This document shows positions 7,693 to 19,261 of a DNA stretch of 64,000 nucleotides, one piece after another. The notes beneath the pieces are model-generated. The model saw only the letters and a program-made list of their open reading frames with translations, did no database searches and was not told the DNA's origin. Source of the stretch: Aurantiacibacter rhizosphaerae (lineage in GTDB: Bacteria > Pseudomonadota > Alphaproteobacteria > Sphingomonadales > Sphingomonadaceae); assembly GCF_009807005.1 (NCBI RefSeq), contig NZ_WUBR01000003.1:248001-312000 (forward strand). Direction: 5' to 3'. The position numbers and the translations under genes were made by a program. The first letter of the stretch is position 1; each line of letters starts with the position of its first letter.

Positions 7693-9113
7693 AGTGGTCA
7701 CTGAAGAATTCTAATTCCGCATCAGCGCCAGCCCCGGCGGAAGATCTGCCGCCGGTGGTGGAGGAGCCAGGGGAAACAGCACCCCCGCCAGCACCAGCGA
7801 AGAAGACCGCCCATGCGCAAGTGGCCACGGGCCGCAGTGCCAACCGCATGCTGGATATCAAGGTGGGTATTCACCACGCCCTGCTTGATCGCATCAACCT
7901 CAGCTCGCTCGACAAGATTTCGCGCGAGGAACTGCGTAGCGGCATTGGTGAGATCGTTGCCGAACTGCTGATCGAAAAGGACGAGATCCTCAACCGCAAC
8001 GAGCGCGAGGCACTGGTCAACGATGTGCTGGACGAATTGTTCGGCCTCGGCCCGCTTGAGCCGCTGCTGCAGGACGAGGATGTTACCGATATCCTGGTGA
8101 ACGGGCCGAAGAACGTCTTCGTCGAACGGTTCGGCATGCTGGAAAAGGTGCGGACCGAATTCAAGGATGAGCGGCATCTGATGCGCATCATCCAGAAAAT
8201 CGTTAGCGCGGTGGGTCGCCGGGTGGATGAAAGCTCTCCCTTCGTCGATGCGCGCCTGGCAGACGGATCGCGTGTGAACGCAATCGTGGCGCCGCTGGCA
8301 ATCGATGGCTCGCTGCTGTCCATCCGCAAATTCGCGAAGAAGAAGATCGGTATAGAGCGGCTGGTGGAGCTGGGTTCCATGCCTGAACCCATGGCAGAGG
8401 TGCTGTCCGCCGTGGTGAAATCCCGGCGCAACGTCCTGATCTCGGGCGGCACCGGCTCCGGCAAGACGACCATGCTGAATGCCTTGTCCTCCTATATCGA
8501 CAAGGATCACCGCATCGTGACGATCGAGGACAGTGCGGAGTTGCAATTGCAGCAGGACCATGTCGCGCGGCTGGAAACACGGCCCGCCAATATCGAGGGG
8601 CGCGGCGAGGTGACGCAGCGCGATCTGGTGAAGAACGCACTGCGCATGCGGCCTGATCGCATCATCGTGGGCGAAGTGCGCGCCGGTGAAGCCTTTGACA
8701 TGCTGCAGGCGATGAACACCGGCCACGATGGATCGATGACCACCATCCACGCCAACACCGCACGCGATTCCCTGTCGCGGCTGGAACAGATGATCGGCAT
8801 GAGCGGCATCGATATCACATCCAAGTCCAGCCGTGCGCAGATCGCCTCTGCCATCAATGTGGTGCTGCAGGTGGGCCGCCTGTCGGACGGGCGGCGCAAG
8901 GTTCTCAGCCTGTCGGAAATCACCGGCATGGAAGGCGATGTCGTCACCATGCAGGATATCTTCCAGTTCCGCATTCGCGACCGCACCGAAGACGGCAAGG
9001 TCATCGGAGATCACGAGGCCACCGGCATCAGGCCCAAATTCCTCGAACACGCGAAATCCGCAGGCATCAATCTGCCGGCAGAGCTTTTCCGCCCCGATTT
9101 GAGGATTTCGTAG
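7689..9113 (+). CDS. cpaF: Tad pilus assembly ATPase CpaF/TadA
   Basis: A 474-residue secretion ATPase of the type II/IV family that powers Flp pilus assembly from the cytoplasm. After a Pro/Ala-rich variable N-terminus (to about residue 45) comes the N-terminal domain and then the P-loop GGTGSGKTT at residues 253-261. An Asp-box-like VTIEDSAELQL, a Walker B region (RPDRIIVGEVRAGEAFDML) and a His-box (GSMTTIHANTARD) follow. It is translationally coupled to cpaE and lies two bases before tadB. Confidence 0.95.
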   Translation: MKWSLKNSNSASAPAPAEDLPPVVEEPGETAPPPAPAKKTAHAQVATGRSANRMLDIKVGIHHALLDRINLSSLDKISREELRSGIGEIVAELLIEKDEILNRNEREALVNDVLDELFGLGPLEPLLQDEDVTDILVNGPKNVFVERFGMLEKVRTEFKDERHLMRIIQKIVSAVGRRVDESSPFVDARLADGSRVNAIVAPLAIDGSLLSIRKFAKKKIGIERLVELGSMPEPMAEVLSAVVKSRRNVLISGGTGSGKTTMLNALSSYIDKDHRIVTIEDSAELQLQQDHVARLETRPANIEGRGEVTQRDLVKNALRMRPDRIIVGEVRAGEAFDMLQAMNTGHDGSMTTIHANTARDSLSRLEQMIGMSGIDITSKSSRAQIASAINVVLQVGRLSDGRRKVLSLSEITGMEGDVVTMQDIFQFRIRDRTEDGKVIGDHEATGIRPKFLEHAKSAGINLPAELFRPDLRIS

Positions 9114-9115
9114 AG

Positions 9116-10117
9116 ATGCTCGACACATTCATCAGGATTGCACTGCTGCTGGCGATTTTCGCTTCGATCTTTCTGGTCAGCCAGCTGGCGCTGAATTTCT
9201 TCTGGAAACAGAACTCGCACAAGCGGGCGGTGAACAAGCGCCTCTCCATGATCAAGACCGGTATGGAGCGGGACCAGGTCGTCGCCATGCTGCGCAAAAA
9301 CCAGCCGCAGGAGATGGAAAACCTGCCCGGCATCATCCGGCGGCCAGTTCTTTCGCTGCAACGAACCATCGCCAGTTCCGGCGTGCCGTTTACAATCATG
9401 CAGGTGCAGATGGCCATGGCCACGGCAGTGCTGGGCATCTTCGCCCTGCTGCTGCTGTTGATCGCCACCAGCGACGTTGTGGCATCAGCTGGCGTTCTGC
9501 TGATGGCAGTCGTGATGTCCTGCTGCATCGGCATTCTGCTGCCGGTGATGATATTGTCGATGATGGCAACGCGGCGCAGGCGGCGGGTGGAACAGCAGTT
9601 TCCCATTGCGCTGGACGTGTTCGTTCGGGCGCTCAAAGCCGGCCATCCCATCGCCTCCGCGCTCACCATTCTGACGCAGGAGATGGAAGATCCCATCGGC
9701 AGCGAATTTGGCCTGGTGTCGGATGAAATTTCCTATGGCGCCGACCTGACCGATGCCCTTACCGAGATGGCGGAACGCTGGGACCTTGATGATATCCGCA
9801 TGTTCGTGGTGTCGCTTACCGTGCAGAACGAAACGGGCGGCAATCTGGCAGAGATCCTGGAAAATCTTTCCACCGTCATCCGTGCGCGCGCTTCGCTGTT
9901 CCTGAAGGTGCGGGCGCTGAGTTCGGAAGGCCGGATGACCGGCTGGCTGCTTACCGCCCTGCCGATTTTCGCCTTTGTCGGCATGTTCAGCGTGAACCCT
10001 GAATTCTATTTCAGTGTCGCGGAAGAACAGTCCTTCATAATCGGCTTCGTCGGGCTGATGGTGATGTACCTGCTGGGCTTCATCATGATCCGCAAAATGA
10101 TCGACATAAAGGTCTGA
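9116..10117 (+). CDS. tadB: Tad pilus inner-membrane platform protein TadB
   Basis: A 333-residue type II secretion F-domain protein. There is an N-terminal transmembrane helix, a central pair of helices (about 100-145), a cytoplasmic F domain containing FVRALKAGHPIASAL and ETGGNLAEILENLS, and two C-terminal helices. TadB and TadC together form the inner-membrane platform acted on by CpaF. It starts two bases after cpaF and ends one base before tadC. Confidence 0.92.
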   Translation: MLDTFIRIALLLAIFASIFLVSQLALNFFWKQNSHKRAVNKRLSMIKTGMERDQVVAMLRKNQPQEMENLPGIIRRPVLSLQRTIASSGVPFTIMQVQMAMATAVLGIFALLLLLIATSDVVASAGVLLMAVVMSCCIGILLPVMILSMMATRRRRRVEQQFPIALDVFVRALKAGHPIASALTILTQEMEDPIGSEFGLVSDEISYGADLTDALTEMAERWDLDDIRMFVVSLTVQNETGGNLAEILENLSTVIRARASLFLKVRALSSEGRMTGWLLTALPIFAFVGMFSVNPEFYFSVAEEQSFIIGFVGLMVMYLLGFIMIRKMIDIKV

Positions 10118-10118
10118 T

Positions 10119-11090
10119 ATGCTGGAACAGATCCTCGCCAGCGCCATCCTGCGTTCCGCCCTGCTGATCGGGCTTTTCGTCCTCGTGGTGGTCGCCAGCT
10201 TTTCCGCCATGGCCTATTACAACAGGCGCAGCGCCATTCGCGGAGGCTTGCTGAAAATCCGCGACGATGTGGTGTTTGAAGAGCGTAAGCCGCCATCCCA
10301 CAAGGAAGAAAATGCGTCGGCGTGGTCTAACATTGTCGATGCGGTGGAGCGGGCCGGGCTGCACCTTGGTGATAGCAAGGATCAACGCCTGAGAGAGCGG
10401 CTGGTGGCTGCGGGCTATACCTCGCCTTCCGCGCCCCGCGTCTATACTCTGGTGCGGCTGGCGCTCATCTTCGTTCTGCCGGGGCTGTATCTGCTGGTCG
10501 CGCTGACGAGGCCGGAGCCTCCCGGTTTTCTGGCGCTGTATATCTTCGGCTCCCTACTGGGGCTGATGGGTCTCTTTCTCCCGTCGCTTTTCGTGCAGGC
10601 CAAGGCAGACCGCCGGCGTGAGACGATCGTGAACGGTTTTCCCGATGCGCTGGACCTGATGCTGGTGTGCATGGAAGCAGGGCTGGGTGTGGAGGCCGCG
10701 ATTGATCGCGTTGCGCGTGAGATGGCCTCCTCCCATCCGCTGGTTGCCACATTGCTGGGCACGGCGGTTCTGCAACTTCGCGCTGGCGCAACCCGGCAGG
10801 AGGCGTTTCGCCGCATGGCCGATGCCGCAGGCGTGGATGAAATCCGCAGCTTCACCACGCTTCTGGTGCAGTCGGACAAGCTGGGCACCTCGGTATCCTC
10901 CACACTGCGGGTTTATGCCGAGGAAATGCGAGAGAAACGCCGCATGCGTGCGGAAGAGAAAGCGCACAGGCTGCCCGTTTTGATATCCATACCGCTGGTG
11001 GTGTTCATGCTGCCGACGATGATCGGGGTCGTGATGCTGCCTGCTGCGATCCGAATGATGCGGGACATCTTCCCGATGATGACCGGCTGA
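10119..11090 (+). CDS. tadC: Tad pilus inner-membrane platform protein TadC
   Basis: A 323-residue type II secretion F-domain protein, partner of TadB. It has an N-terminal transmembrane helix, two helices around residues 105-165, a cytoplasmic domain with the TadC pattern FPDALDLMLVCMEAGLGVEAAI, and C-terminal helices (ISIPLVVFMLPTMIGVVML). It directly follows tadB. Confidence 0.92.
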   Translation: MLEQILASAILRSALLIGLFVLVVVASFSAMAYYNRRSAIRGGLLKIRDDVVFEERKPPSHKEENASAWSNIVDAVERAGLHLGDSKDQRLRERLVAAGYTSPSAPRVYTLVRLALIFVLPGLYLLVALTRPEPPGFLALYIFGSLLGLMGLFLPSLFVQAKADRRRETIVNGFPDALDLMLVCMEAGLGVEAAIDRVAREMASSHPLVATLLGTAVLQLRAGATRQEAFRRMADAAGVDEIRSFTTLLVQSDKLGTSVSSTLRVYAEEMREKRRMRAEEKAHRLPVLISIPLVVFMLPTMIGVVMLPAAIRMMRDIFPMMTG

Positions 11091-11110
11091 AAAAGATAGG
11101 GGGATAGAAA

Positions 11111-11935
11111 ATGCGTAAGGGATCACTCATCCTTGTGGTGGCGGCAGCGACAATGTCGCTGAGCGGATGCCAGCTGTTTTCACCGGGGCACGGCAATTCC
11201 TTGCAGGCCACGCAGACCCAGCCGGACATGGCCAGCTATTTCGATCAGCGCCTTGCCGATGGCAGGCGGCACCTGCAGGCCGGGCGGCTGTCCCATGCGA
11301 TCACCGCGTACCGGCAGGCATCCTACAGCGCGGATCACACTGCCCGCGCGCATAACGGGCTGGCAATCGCGTTCGACAAGCTGGGCCGACGCGATCTGGC
11401 TGAACATTATTTCGCCTCCGCCATGGCGCTGGCCCCCGATGACGCGATGATCGCGCGCAACGTTGCCCGTTTCGATTCCTCCGCAGTGAATACCGATGAG
11501 GTAGAGATGGCCGTGCTCGCCGCGCAGCAGGCTGCGCCAAAGGCGGATTCATTCGATCAGGCAGGATCGATTGCGACAGATGGCGCGACAGCGCGCACGC
11601 ATGGCCTAGTGCGAGCACGCGATGGCGGCATCGTACTGGGCGTGGCTGATTCCACTGCTCCGGTGGCGACAATGGCAGCGGCGTCTGTCAGGAAAGAAAG
11701 GCCTGCCGTGGTGCATGTGGGGCGCGCTGCTCCGGCCACACAGACTGCGCAGGCCAATGTCGAGGAGCGGGCTGGCTACCCTGTCAGGGTGCATATTGCA
11801 GAGGCGCCCGCCGAATATCCGGTGCGGGTGCAGATCGGCAAGAACTCTGGCCGTACAAGCGTGAAACTGGAAGATCGGCGCGGGCCGCCGAACGGGCGCA
11901 CCACCACGATCCGCATTTCATCCCCGCGCGGATAA
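11111..11935 (+). CDS. tadD: TadD-like TPR lipoprotein
   Basis: A 274-residue outer-membrane-type lipoprotein with lipobox LSGC (Cys20). Residues of about 45-135 form tetratricopeptide-like helices (HLQAGRLSHAITAYRQAS, LGRRDLAEHYFASAMALAPDD), as in the pilotin-like TadD proteins. The C-terminal half is low-complexity, with repeated YPVRV segments, and looks less conserved. It follows tadC after 20 bases and precedes the peptidase gene by 6 bases. Confidence 0.78.
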   Translation: MRKGSLILVVAAATMSLSGCQLFSPGHGNSLQATQTQPDMASYFDQRLADGRRHLQAGRLSHAITAYRQASYSADHTARAHNGLAIAFDKLGRRDLAEHYFASAMALAPDDAMIARNVARFDSSAVNTDEVEMAVLAAQQAAPKADSFDQAGSIATDGATARTHGLVRARDGGIVLGVADSTAPVATMAAASVRKERPAVVHVGRAAPATQTAQANVEERAGYPVRVHIAEAPAEYPVRVQIGKNSGRTSVKLEDRRGPPNGRTTTIRISSPRG

Positions 11936-11941
11936 GGCATC

Positions 11942-12376
11942 GTGGAGCTTATTGGCGCTCTGGTCCTCGCCGCGTTCGCGTGCGTGGCGGCAATCTGGGA
12001 CATTCGCAGCCGCAGGATACCCAACTGGCTGAACCTGTGTGTTCTGGTGGGCGGTATCATCATGATCGCGGTCAACTGGTCCACGGCTGAACCGCTATCC
12101 CACCTCATGCATTTTGGCCTGGCGCTGGCAGGAGCAATGCTGCTTTTCGCGCTGGGTCTCTGGGGCGGTGGCGATGCGAAGTTTTATGCCGCCACGGCAA
12201 TTTGGTTCAGCCTCGGCAAGGCACTGACCTTCCTGATCGTGACAGCGGCAGCAGGCGCAATCGTCGTCATCGCCACCGGGCTGATTTCAACCGCGATGAA
12301 GAAGAAGGGTTGGCGCAAGGAAATCCCCTATGGCGTGGCCATAGCAACCGGCGCCATCGTGACCGCTTTCGTGTAA
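11942..12376 (+). CDS. cpaA: Flp prepilin peptidase CpaA/TadV
   Basis: A 144-residue type IV prepilin peptidase (A24 family, short form without the methylase domain). The two catalytic aspartates are visible: Asp20 in WDIRSRRIPN and Asp78 in GGGDAKFYAA. Four hydrophobic segments are present. It starts with GTG, the only reasonable start, 6 bases after the previous gene. In Caulobacter cpaA sits next to pilA; here it closes the locus. It should cleave Flp and the TadE/G-like pseudopilins. Confidence 0.9.
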   Translation: MELIGALVLAAFACVAAIWDIRSRRIPNWLNLCVLVGGIIMIAVNWSTAEPLSHLMHFGLALAGAMLLFALGLWGGGDAKFYAATAIWFSLGKALTFLIVTAAAGAIVVIATGLISTAMKKKGWRKEIPYGVAIATGAIVTAFV

Positions 12377-12398
12377 GCGCCGCCGCGTAGTCTTCCCT

Positions 12399-15026
<2,628 letters not shown>

Positions 15027-15027
15027 G

Positions 15028-16074
15028 TCAGGCAGCTACCGTGAAGGGTTCAAGCCCTGCCAGCCGGGTGGCAGGTTGCACGTCCGGAATGGTGCGGGGG
15101 GCCACGCCGCGCACGGCATCGGCGATGGCGGCGATATGTTCGGGGGTGGAGCCGCAGCAGCCGCCAAGGATATTCGCATGTCCGCCCGTGGCCCAGCCGG
15201 ACAGTTTCTGCGCCGTTGTTTCAGGAGGCTCGTCATACTCGCCAAGTTCATTGGGCAGGCCGGCGTTGGGGTAGGCCAGCACCAGGCTTTCGCTGATCTT
15301 GCCCAGTTCCTGCACATAGGGGCGCAATTGTTCCGCGCCAAAGGAACAGTTCAGCCCCACCGCCAGCGGCTTTGCATGGCGGACGGAATACCAGAACGCC
15401 TCCACCGTATGGCCGGAGAGATTGCGGCCTGAAAGGTCCGTCAACGTCATCGAAAGGGCAATAGGAATTTCCCGGCCCAGCTCGCGTTCCAGCGCGCGCA
15501 CGGCGAAGATCGCGGCCTTGGCGTTCAGCGTGTCGAATATCGTCTCCACCAGGATCAGATCCGCGCCGCCTTCTATCAGGGCGGCGGCCTGATCGCGGTA
15601 GACATCGGCCAGGAAGTCAAAGCCGATTTCGCGATATCCGGGGTCCTCCACATTGGGGGACAGGGTCAGTGTCTTGTTGGTTGGCCCGATGGCGCCGGCC
15701 ACGAAGCGCGGGTTGCCGTCTTTCTCTTCCGCCTCGTCCGCCGCCTGCCGGGCGATGCGGGCAGAGGCGAGGTTGATCTGTTGCACCATGTCCTGCGCTG
15801 CGTAATCGGCTTGGCTGATGCGATTGGCGGAGAAGGTATTGGTGGATACGATGTCCGATCCCGCATCCAGATATGCAGTGGTGATCGTACGGATGATATC
15901 GGGCCGGGTCAGGGCCAGAATATCATTGTTGCCCGCCTGCGATGCGGAGAGGCCAAGATCGCCTGCAAAATCGGCCTCGCCCAGCTTTTCCTGCTGGATC
16001 ATGGTGCCAAAGGCGCCGTCGAACAACAGGATGCGTTTGGCGGCCTGCGCCAGCAATGTTTCGCGAATGCTCAT
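15028..16074 (-). CDS. metH: Methionine synthase homocysteine-binding subunit (MetH1)
   Basis: A 348-residue homocysteine S-methyltransferase-domain protein, equivalent to the N-terminal module of MetH. It has the opening [14 protein letters not shown], and the zinc-binding cysteines in GLNCSFG and [11 protein letters not shown]. It supplies zinc-activated homocysteine to the cobalamin subunit encoded next. Its ATG overlaps the metF stop (ATGA), so the order metF-metH1-metH2 is a tightly coupled operon. Confidence 0.93.
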   Translation of the reverse strand: MSIRETLLAQAAKRILLFDGAFGTMIQQEKLGEADFAGDLGLSASQAGNNDILALTRPDIIRTITTAYLDAGSDIVSTNTFSANRISQADYAAQDMVQQINLASARIARQAADEAEEKDGNPRFVAGAIGPTNKTLTLSPNVEDPGYREIGFDFLADVYRDQAAALIEGGADLILVETIFDTLNAKAAIFAVRALERELGREIPIALSMTLTDLSGRNLSGHTVEAFWYSVRHAKPLAVGLNCSFGAEQLRPYVQELGKISESLVLAYPNAGLPNELGEYDEPPETTAQKLSGWATGGHANILGGCCGSTPEHIAAIADAVRGVAPRTIPDVQPATRLAGLEPFTVAA

Positions 16075-17000
16075 GCCGCGGCCTCCACCCGGGCCGGAAC
16101 GCGCAGGCCCATGAGGTGGCAGATCGCCTCGATCTGTTCGGCGCGGTTTAGCGTGTAGAAGTGAAATTCACGCATGCCGCCTTCGTAAAGCTTGCGGCAC
16201 AGTTCGGCGGTCGTCGCGATGGACACCGCTTTTCGCGTTTCAGGGTGATCGTCCAGCCCTTCGAAAACCGCCTTCATCGGCGCGGGGATCTGCGCGCCGC
16301 ATGCGCCGGCGAATTTGCAGGTTTGCGCGAAATTGGTGATCGGCAGGATGCCGGGCACGATCGGAGCATCGATGCCGGCGGCCACGGCGCGGTCCCGAAA
16401 CCGCAGGCAGGCATCGGCAGAGAAGAAGAACTGCGTGATCGCGCGCGTTGCGCCTGCATCCAGCTTCCGCTTCAGATTGTCGAGATCGTGCTGCGCGCTT
16501 TGCGCGTCGGGATGCACTTCGGGATAGGCGGCCACGGAAATCTCGAAATCGGCAAGTTTGCGCAGGCCCGCCACAAGCTCCGCCGCATTGGCATAGCCTT
16601 GCGGATGCGCGGTGAACGGCTGGCCCGGTTCGCCTCCATCGCCGCGCAGGGCCACAATATGGCGGATACCTGAGGCGTGGAACTGCATGGCCATGTCATC
16701 CACCTGGTCCCGGCTGGCATCCACGCAGGTAAGATGCGCGGCGACGGGCGCAGAGCCTTCGTCCACCAGCTTGCGGATGGCGGCAAGGCTGCGTTCGCGG
16801 GTGGAGCCGCCTGCGCCATAGGTCATCGAAACGAAGGATGGCGCAAAGGCCGAAAGCCGCTGCGACGTGCGCGCCAGCAGGTTTTCCGCCTTGCTGGTGG
16901 CAGGCGGAAAATATTCGAACGATACGGCGATATCGCCCGGCATGGCGGCAATCGATCCCGGTGTGTCAGCCGCATTGGTCGAGGGCGTGAAACTGTTCAT
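16071..17000 (-). CDS. metF: 5,10-methylenetetrahydrofolate reductase MetF
   Basis: A 309-residue flavoprotein reducing methylene-THF to methyl-THF, the methyl donor for MetH. Recognisable segments are SFEYFPP near the start, FVSMTYGAGGSTR, HLTCVDASRDQVDDMA, ALRGDGGEPG and QFFFSADACLRFRD. I chose the ATG at 17000, which has AGGAAG upstream; a GTG in frame 39 bases earlier is possible. It is the first gene of the metF-metH operon and divergent from the ArsR-methyltransferase gene, with operator-like palindromes between them. Confidence 0.93.
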   Translation of the reverse strand: MNSFTPSTNAADTPGSIAAMPGDIAVSFEYFPPATSKAENLLARTSQRLSAFAPSFVSMTYGAGGSTRERSLAAIRKLVDEGSAPVAAHLTCVDASRDQVDDMAMQFHASGIRHIVALRGDGGEPGQPFTAHPQGYANAAELVAGLRKLADFEISVAAYPEVHPDAQSAQHDLDNLKRKLDAGATRAITQFFFSADACLRFRDRAVAAGIDAPIVPGILPITNFAQTCKFAGACGAQIPAPMKAVFEGLDDHPETRKAVSIATTAELCRKLYEGGMREFHFYTLNRAEQIEAICHLMGLRVPARVEAAA

Positions 17001-17050
17001 TACGCGAAGTCTTCCTGCAAGTTCGCGCGCTTTGTGCACTGCAAGATTAC

Positions 17051-17073
17051 AGATATCAAGATATCTTTATATC
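17051..17073. promoter_or_regulatory. Palindromic ATATC operator between metF and its ArsR-type regulator
   Basis: The stretch has AGATATC-AA-GATATCT (17051-17066), a perfect 7-bp inverted repeat, followed at once by TTATATC, giving a second overlapping half-site. It lies 50 bases upstream of metF and 70 bases before the divergent ArsR-family gene, where an ArsR dimer would repress both. Methionine regulators of the SahR/SamR type are ArsR proteins predicted from comparative genomics to bind sites of this kind; the link here is inferred. Confidence 0.65.
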
Positions 17074-17136
17074 AGCATGGCAAAGAGGTTCTGGTTACGA
17101 TTGCACATATAATGAAACGCGCATAGGCGTGGTGCG

Positions 17137-18087
17137 ATGAGGATCGAACCTGTCGTCAACGCCCTTGCGGACAGCACAAGGCTGCGCATCATGCGCCTGC
17201 TGGAACAGCTGGAACTGGCCGTGGGAGAGCTTGCCCACGTGCTGGGGCAAAGCCAGCCGCGCGTATCGCGCCATGTTGCGATCCTGTCTGACAGCGGGCT
17301 GGCGCAGCGTCGCCGCGAAGGCAGCTGGGCCTTTGTCCGCAAGGCCGTGTTCCTGCAATCTGACAATGCGATAAACGCCGCCGTAGCGCATCTGCTGGAC
17401 GGGGCGGAGGCAGAGGATGCAGAATTTGCCGCGCAGTGCGCAGAGGATCGCCGCCGCCTCGCCGCGATCCGATCCATGCGGGAAGAAAGCGCGAAAGCAT
17501 TCTTCGCCAGCCATGCGAATGAATGGGACCAGCTGCGCGCGCTACTCAGCCCGTCGGAGAATGTGGAAGCGGCCATGCTGGATGCGCTGGGTGATGCGCC
17601 GCTGGGTCGCCTGCTGGATATCGGCACGGGCACGGGCCGCATCGCGGAACTGCTGTCAGATCGTGCAGAGCACGTGGTGGGGCTGGATCGAAGCCCCGAA
17701 ATGCTGCGTCTGGCAAGAGCGCGGCTGCAGCATCTTTCCGCCGCGCGGTGGGAATTGGTGCAGGGGGATTTCTATGCGCTGGGCTTTGTGGACGAGACTT
17801 TCGACACCGTCATCCTGCACCAGGTGCTGCATTATGCGCAGGAACCCGCCTACGCCATCAGGGAGGCCGCGCGCGTTTGCCGCAAGGGTGGGCGGCTGGT
17901 GATCGTGGATCTGGCCGCGCATGAGAACGATGATCTGCGCAAACGCCACGCCCATGTTCGCCTTGGCTTTGCGGAGGAACAGATGAAAGGCTTTCTGGCG
18001 GAAAATGGCCTTTCCTATGCCCTCCATTCCGCACTGGAGGGCGATGCGCTGACCACGAAGGTGTGGGTCGCGCAGAAAGACTGCTGA
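17137..18087 (+). CDS. ArsR-family regulator fused to SAM-dependent methyltransferase domain
   Basis: A 316-residue two-domain protein. Residues of about 1-90 form an ArsR winged helix (ADSTRLRIMRLLEQ, QSQPRVSRHVAILSDSGLA). The C-terminal part is a class I methyltransferase fold with the SAM motif LLDIGTGTGRIAELL and VVGLDRSPEML. It is divergent from metF, so it most likely controls methionine genes, using the methyltransferase-like domain to sense SAM or SAH. No metal-binding cysteine motif of metal-sensing ArsR proteins is visible. Whether it methylates anything is unknown. Confidence 0.85.
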   Translation: MRIEPVVNALADSTRLRIMRLLEQLELAVGELAHVLGQSQPRVSRHVAILSDSGLAQRRREGSWAFVRKAVFLQSDNAINAAVAHLLDGAEAEDAEFAAQCAEDRRRLAAIRSMREESAKAFFASHANEWDQLRALLSPSENVEAAMLDALGDAPLGRLLDIGTGTGRIAELLSDRAEHVVGLDRSPEMLRLARARLQHLSAARWELVQGDFYALGFVDETFDTVILHQVLHYAQEPAYAIREAARVCRKGGRLVIVDLAAHENDDLRKRHAHVRLGFAEEQMKGFLAENGLSYALHSALEGDALTTKVWVAQKDC

Positions 18088-18182
18088 TCGGCGCAGCCGA
18101 TATGAGGATGCGAATTGAGCATTTCTGCCTAAGCGCCCTCGGACTATTTTGCACTTGCGAGCGTTGTTCACTTGCGCGAATG

Positions 18183-18218
18183 CTTCGCCATGCGAAGTCT
18201 GCTAGGTGCAACTACCTA
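18183..18218. promoter_or_regulatory. Two adjacent inverted repeats upstream of the exopolysaccharide gene
   Basis: CTTCGC-CAT-GCGAAG (18183-18197) and TAGGT-N6-ACCTA (18203-18218) are perfect dyads lying 66-100 bases before the TTG start of the Wzz/Wzc-like gene. They could be operators or an RNA hairpin. No regulator can be named. Confidence 0.35.
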
Positions 18219-18283
18219 AACCAATCAACACCTTGCGAAAACCATTCTTCGCGCATGGTCCGGCCAATCTAAGGTAACGAAAT

Positions 18284-19240
18284 TTGACGCAGCACCAGTC
18301 ACTCGAAGATGGCCGTTCCGGCAATCTACCGGCGCGGCGGGAGTTTTCCGACCTTTCCGAAGCGCGTGACCTTGGCAATGAACCGCGCGATCCCAGGAAC
18401 GAGTTTTCACCCATCCCGACCAGCAGCATCTGGTCGATCATCTGGGCGCGCAAGCTGTGGCTGCTGGGCGCGGCGATTATCGGCCTTCTGCTGGCGCTGG
18501 GCTATTCCTTCCTGCAAACACCGCTGTACCGTTCCACCAGCACGATAGAGCTCAATGCCCCCACCGCGCCGGTTACGGCCAGCGGCTCCGGCGTGAACGA
18601 GACAGCTGCGCCGCCGCCGACGGATGAGGAATATCTGGATACGCAGGTTGGCATATTGCGCAGCCGCGCGCTGGCGGAACGCGTGGTGCAGGATCTTGAA
18701 CTGGTTCCGCCTGCTGCAGATGGCCAGCCGCGCACCGTTGCAGCCATTGCCAGCGAGATTGCGGACGGCCTTTCTGTCGACACGACCGAAAACAGCCGGA
18801 TCATCGAACTAAGCTACGTCTCGCCCGATGCGGGTCGGGCGGCGCACCTCGTGAACGGGTTTGCCAATTCCTACATCCAGCTGGCGCTGGACCGGAAGTA
18901 TGATGCCACTGTCGCCGCGCGCGACTTTCTGGAAAAGCGGATAGATACCGTTCGTGAAGAGATGAACGGGGCAGAGCGGGACCTGGTGCGATATGCGCAG
19001 GCAAACGGCATCATCCTGCTGGGCGGCGAGGGCGGGGAAAGCGCCGGCAGCGGCAACAGCCTGACCGGCAATACGCTGACATCCATCAACGCAGCACTGG
19101 CCGAGGCGCAGCAGAAACGCATCACGGCAGAGCAGCGCTTTCGCCAGGCAAGCTCAATCGGTGAAACCAACACCAGCACCGCGGCCCTGCGGCAGGAACT
19201 GGCCAGCGTGAAGGCGGAATACGAGGAAAAGTCCACCTAG
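18284..19240 (+). pseudogene. Exopolysaccharide co-polymerase (Wzz/Wzc-like), 5' part ending at an in-frame TAG
   Basis: The 318-residue first part of a Wzc/GumC/ExoP-type protein. It has a cytoplasmic N-terminus, a transmembrane helix (about 52-72), and the Wzz chain-length domain (YRSTSTIELNAP, EEYLDTQVGILRSRALAERVV) followed by a coiled coil. The frame stops at TAG 19238-19240 and continues in the same frame without any other interruption to 20512, so this is one gene broken by a single codon. The TTG start at 18284 has AAGGTAACG upstream and no better start is visible. A sequencing error cannot be excluded. Confidence 0.8.
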
Positions 19241-19244
19241 CTGC

Positions 19245-19258
19245 AGGAAAGCTTTCCT
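19245..19258. repeat. Perfect 14-bp palindrome just after the in-frame stop
   Basis: AGGAAAGCTTTCCT is its own reverse complement and lies between the TAG (19238-19240) and the next in-frame ATG (19262). Its left half also reads as a ribosome binding site (AGGAAAG). It could form a small hairpin at the restart point, but it may simply be coding sequence. Confidence 0.5.
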
Positions 19259-19261
19259 GAA

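Noticed and set aside
16071-17039. GTG start for metF at 17039
   Set aside because: The ATG at 17000 has AGGAAG at a suitable distance and matches the usual N-terminus better; the GTG adds 13 basic residues with no support.
17001-17136. SAM-II or cobalamin riboswitch before metF
   Set aside because: The space is short and taken up by the ATATC dyads. No riboswitch-like stem pattern or B12-box was seen.
19238-19240. TAG read as pyrrolysine or otherwise recoded codon
   Set aside because: No pyrrolysine genes are visible and the family normally has an ordinary residue here. A point mutation, an error or reinitiation is simpler.
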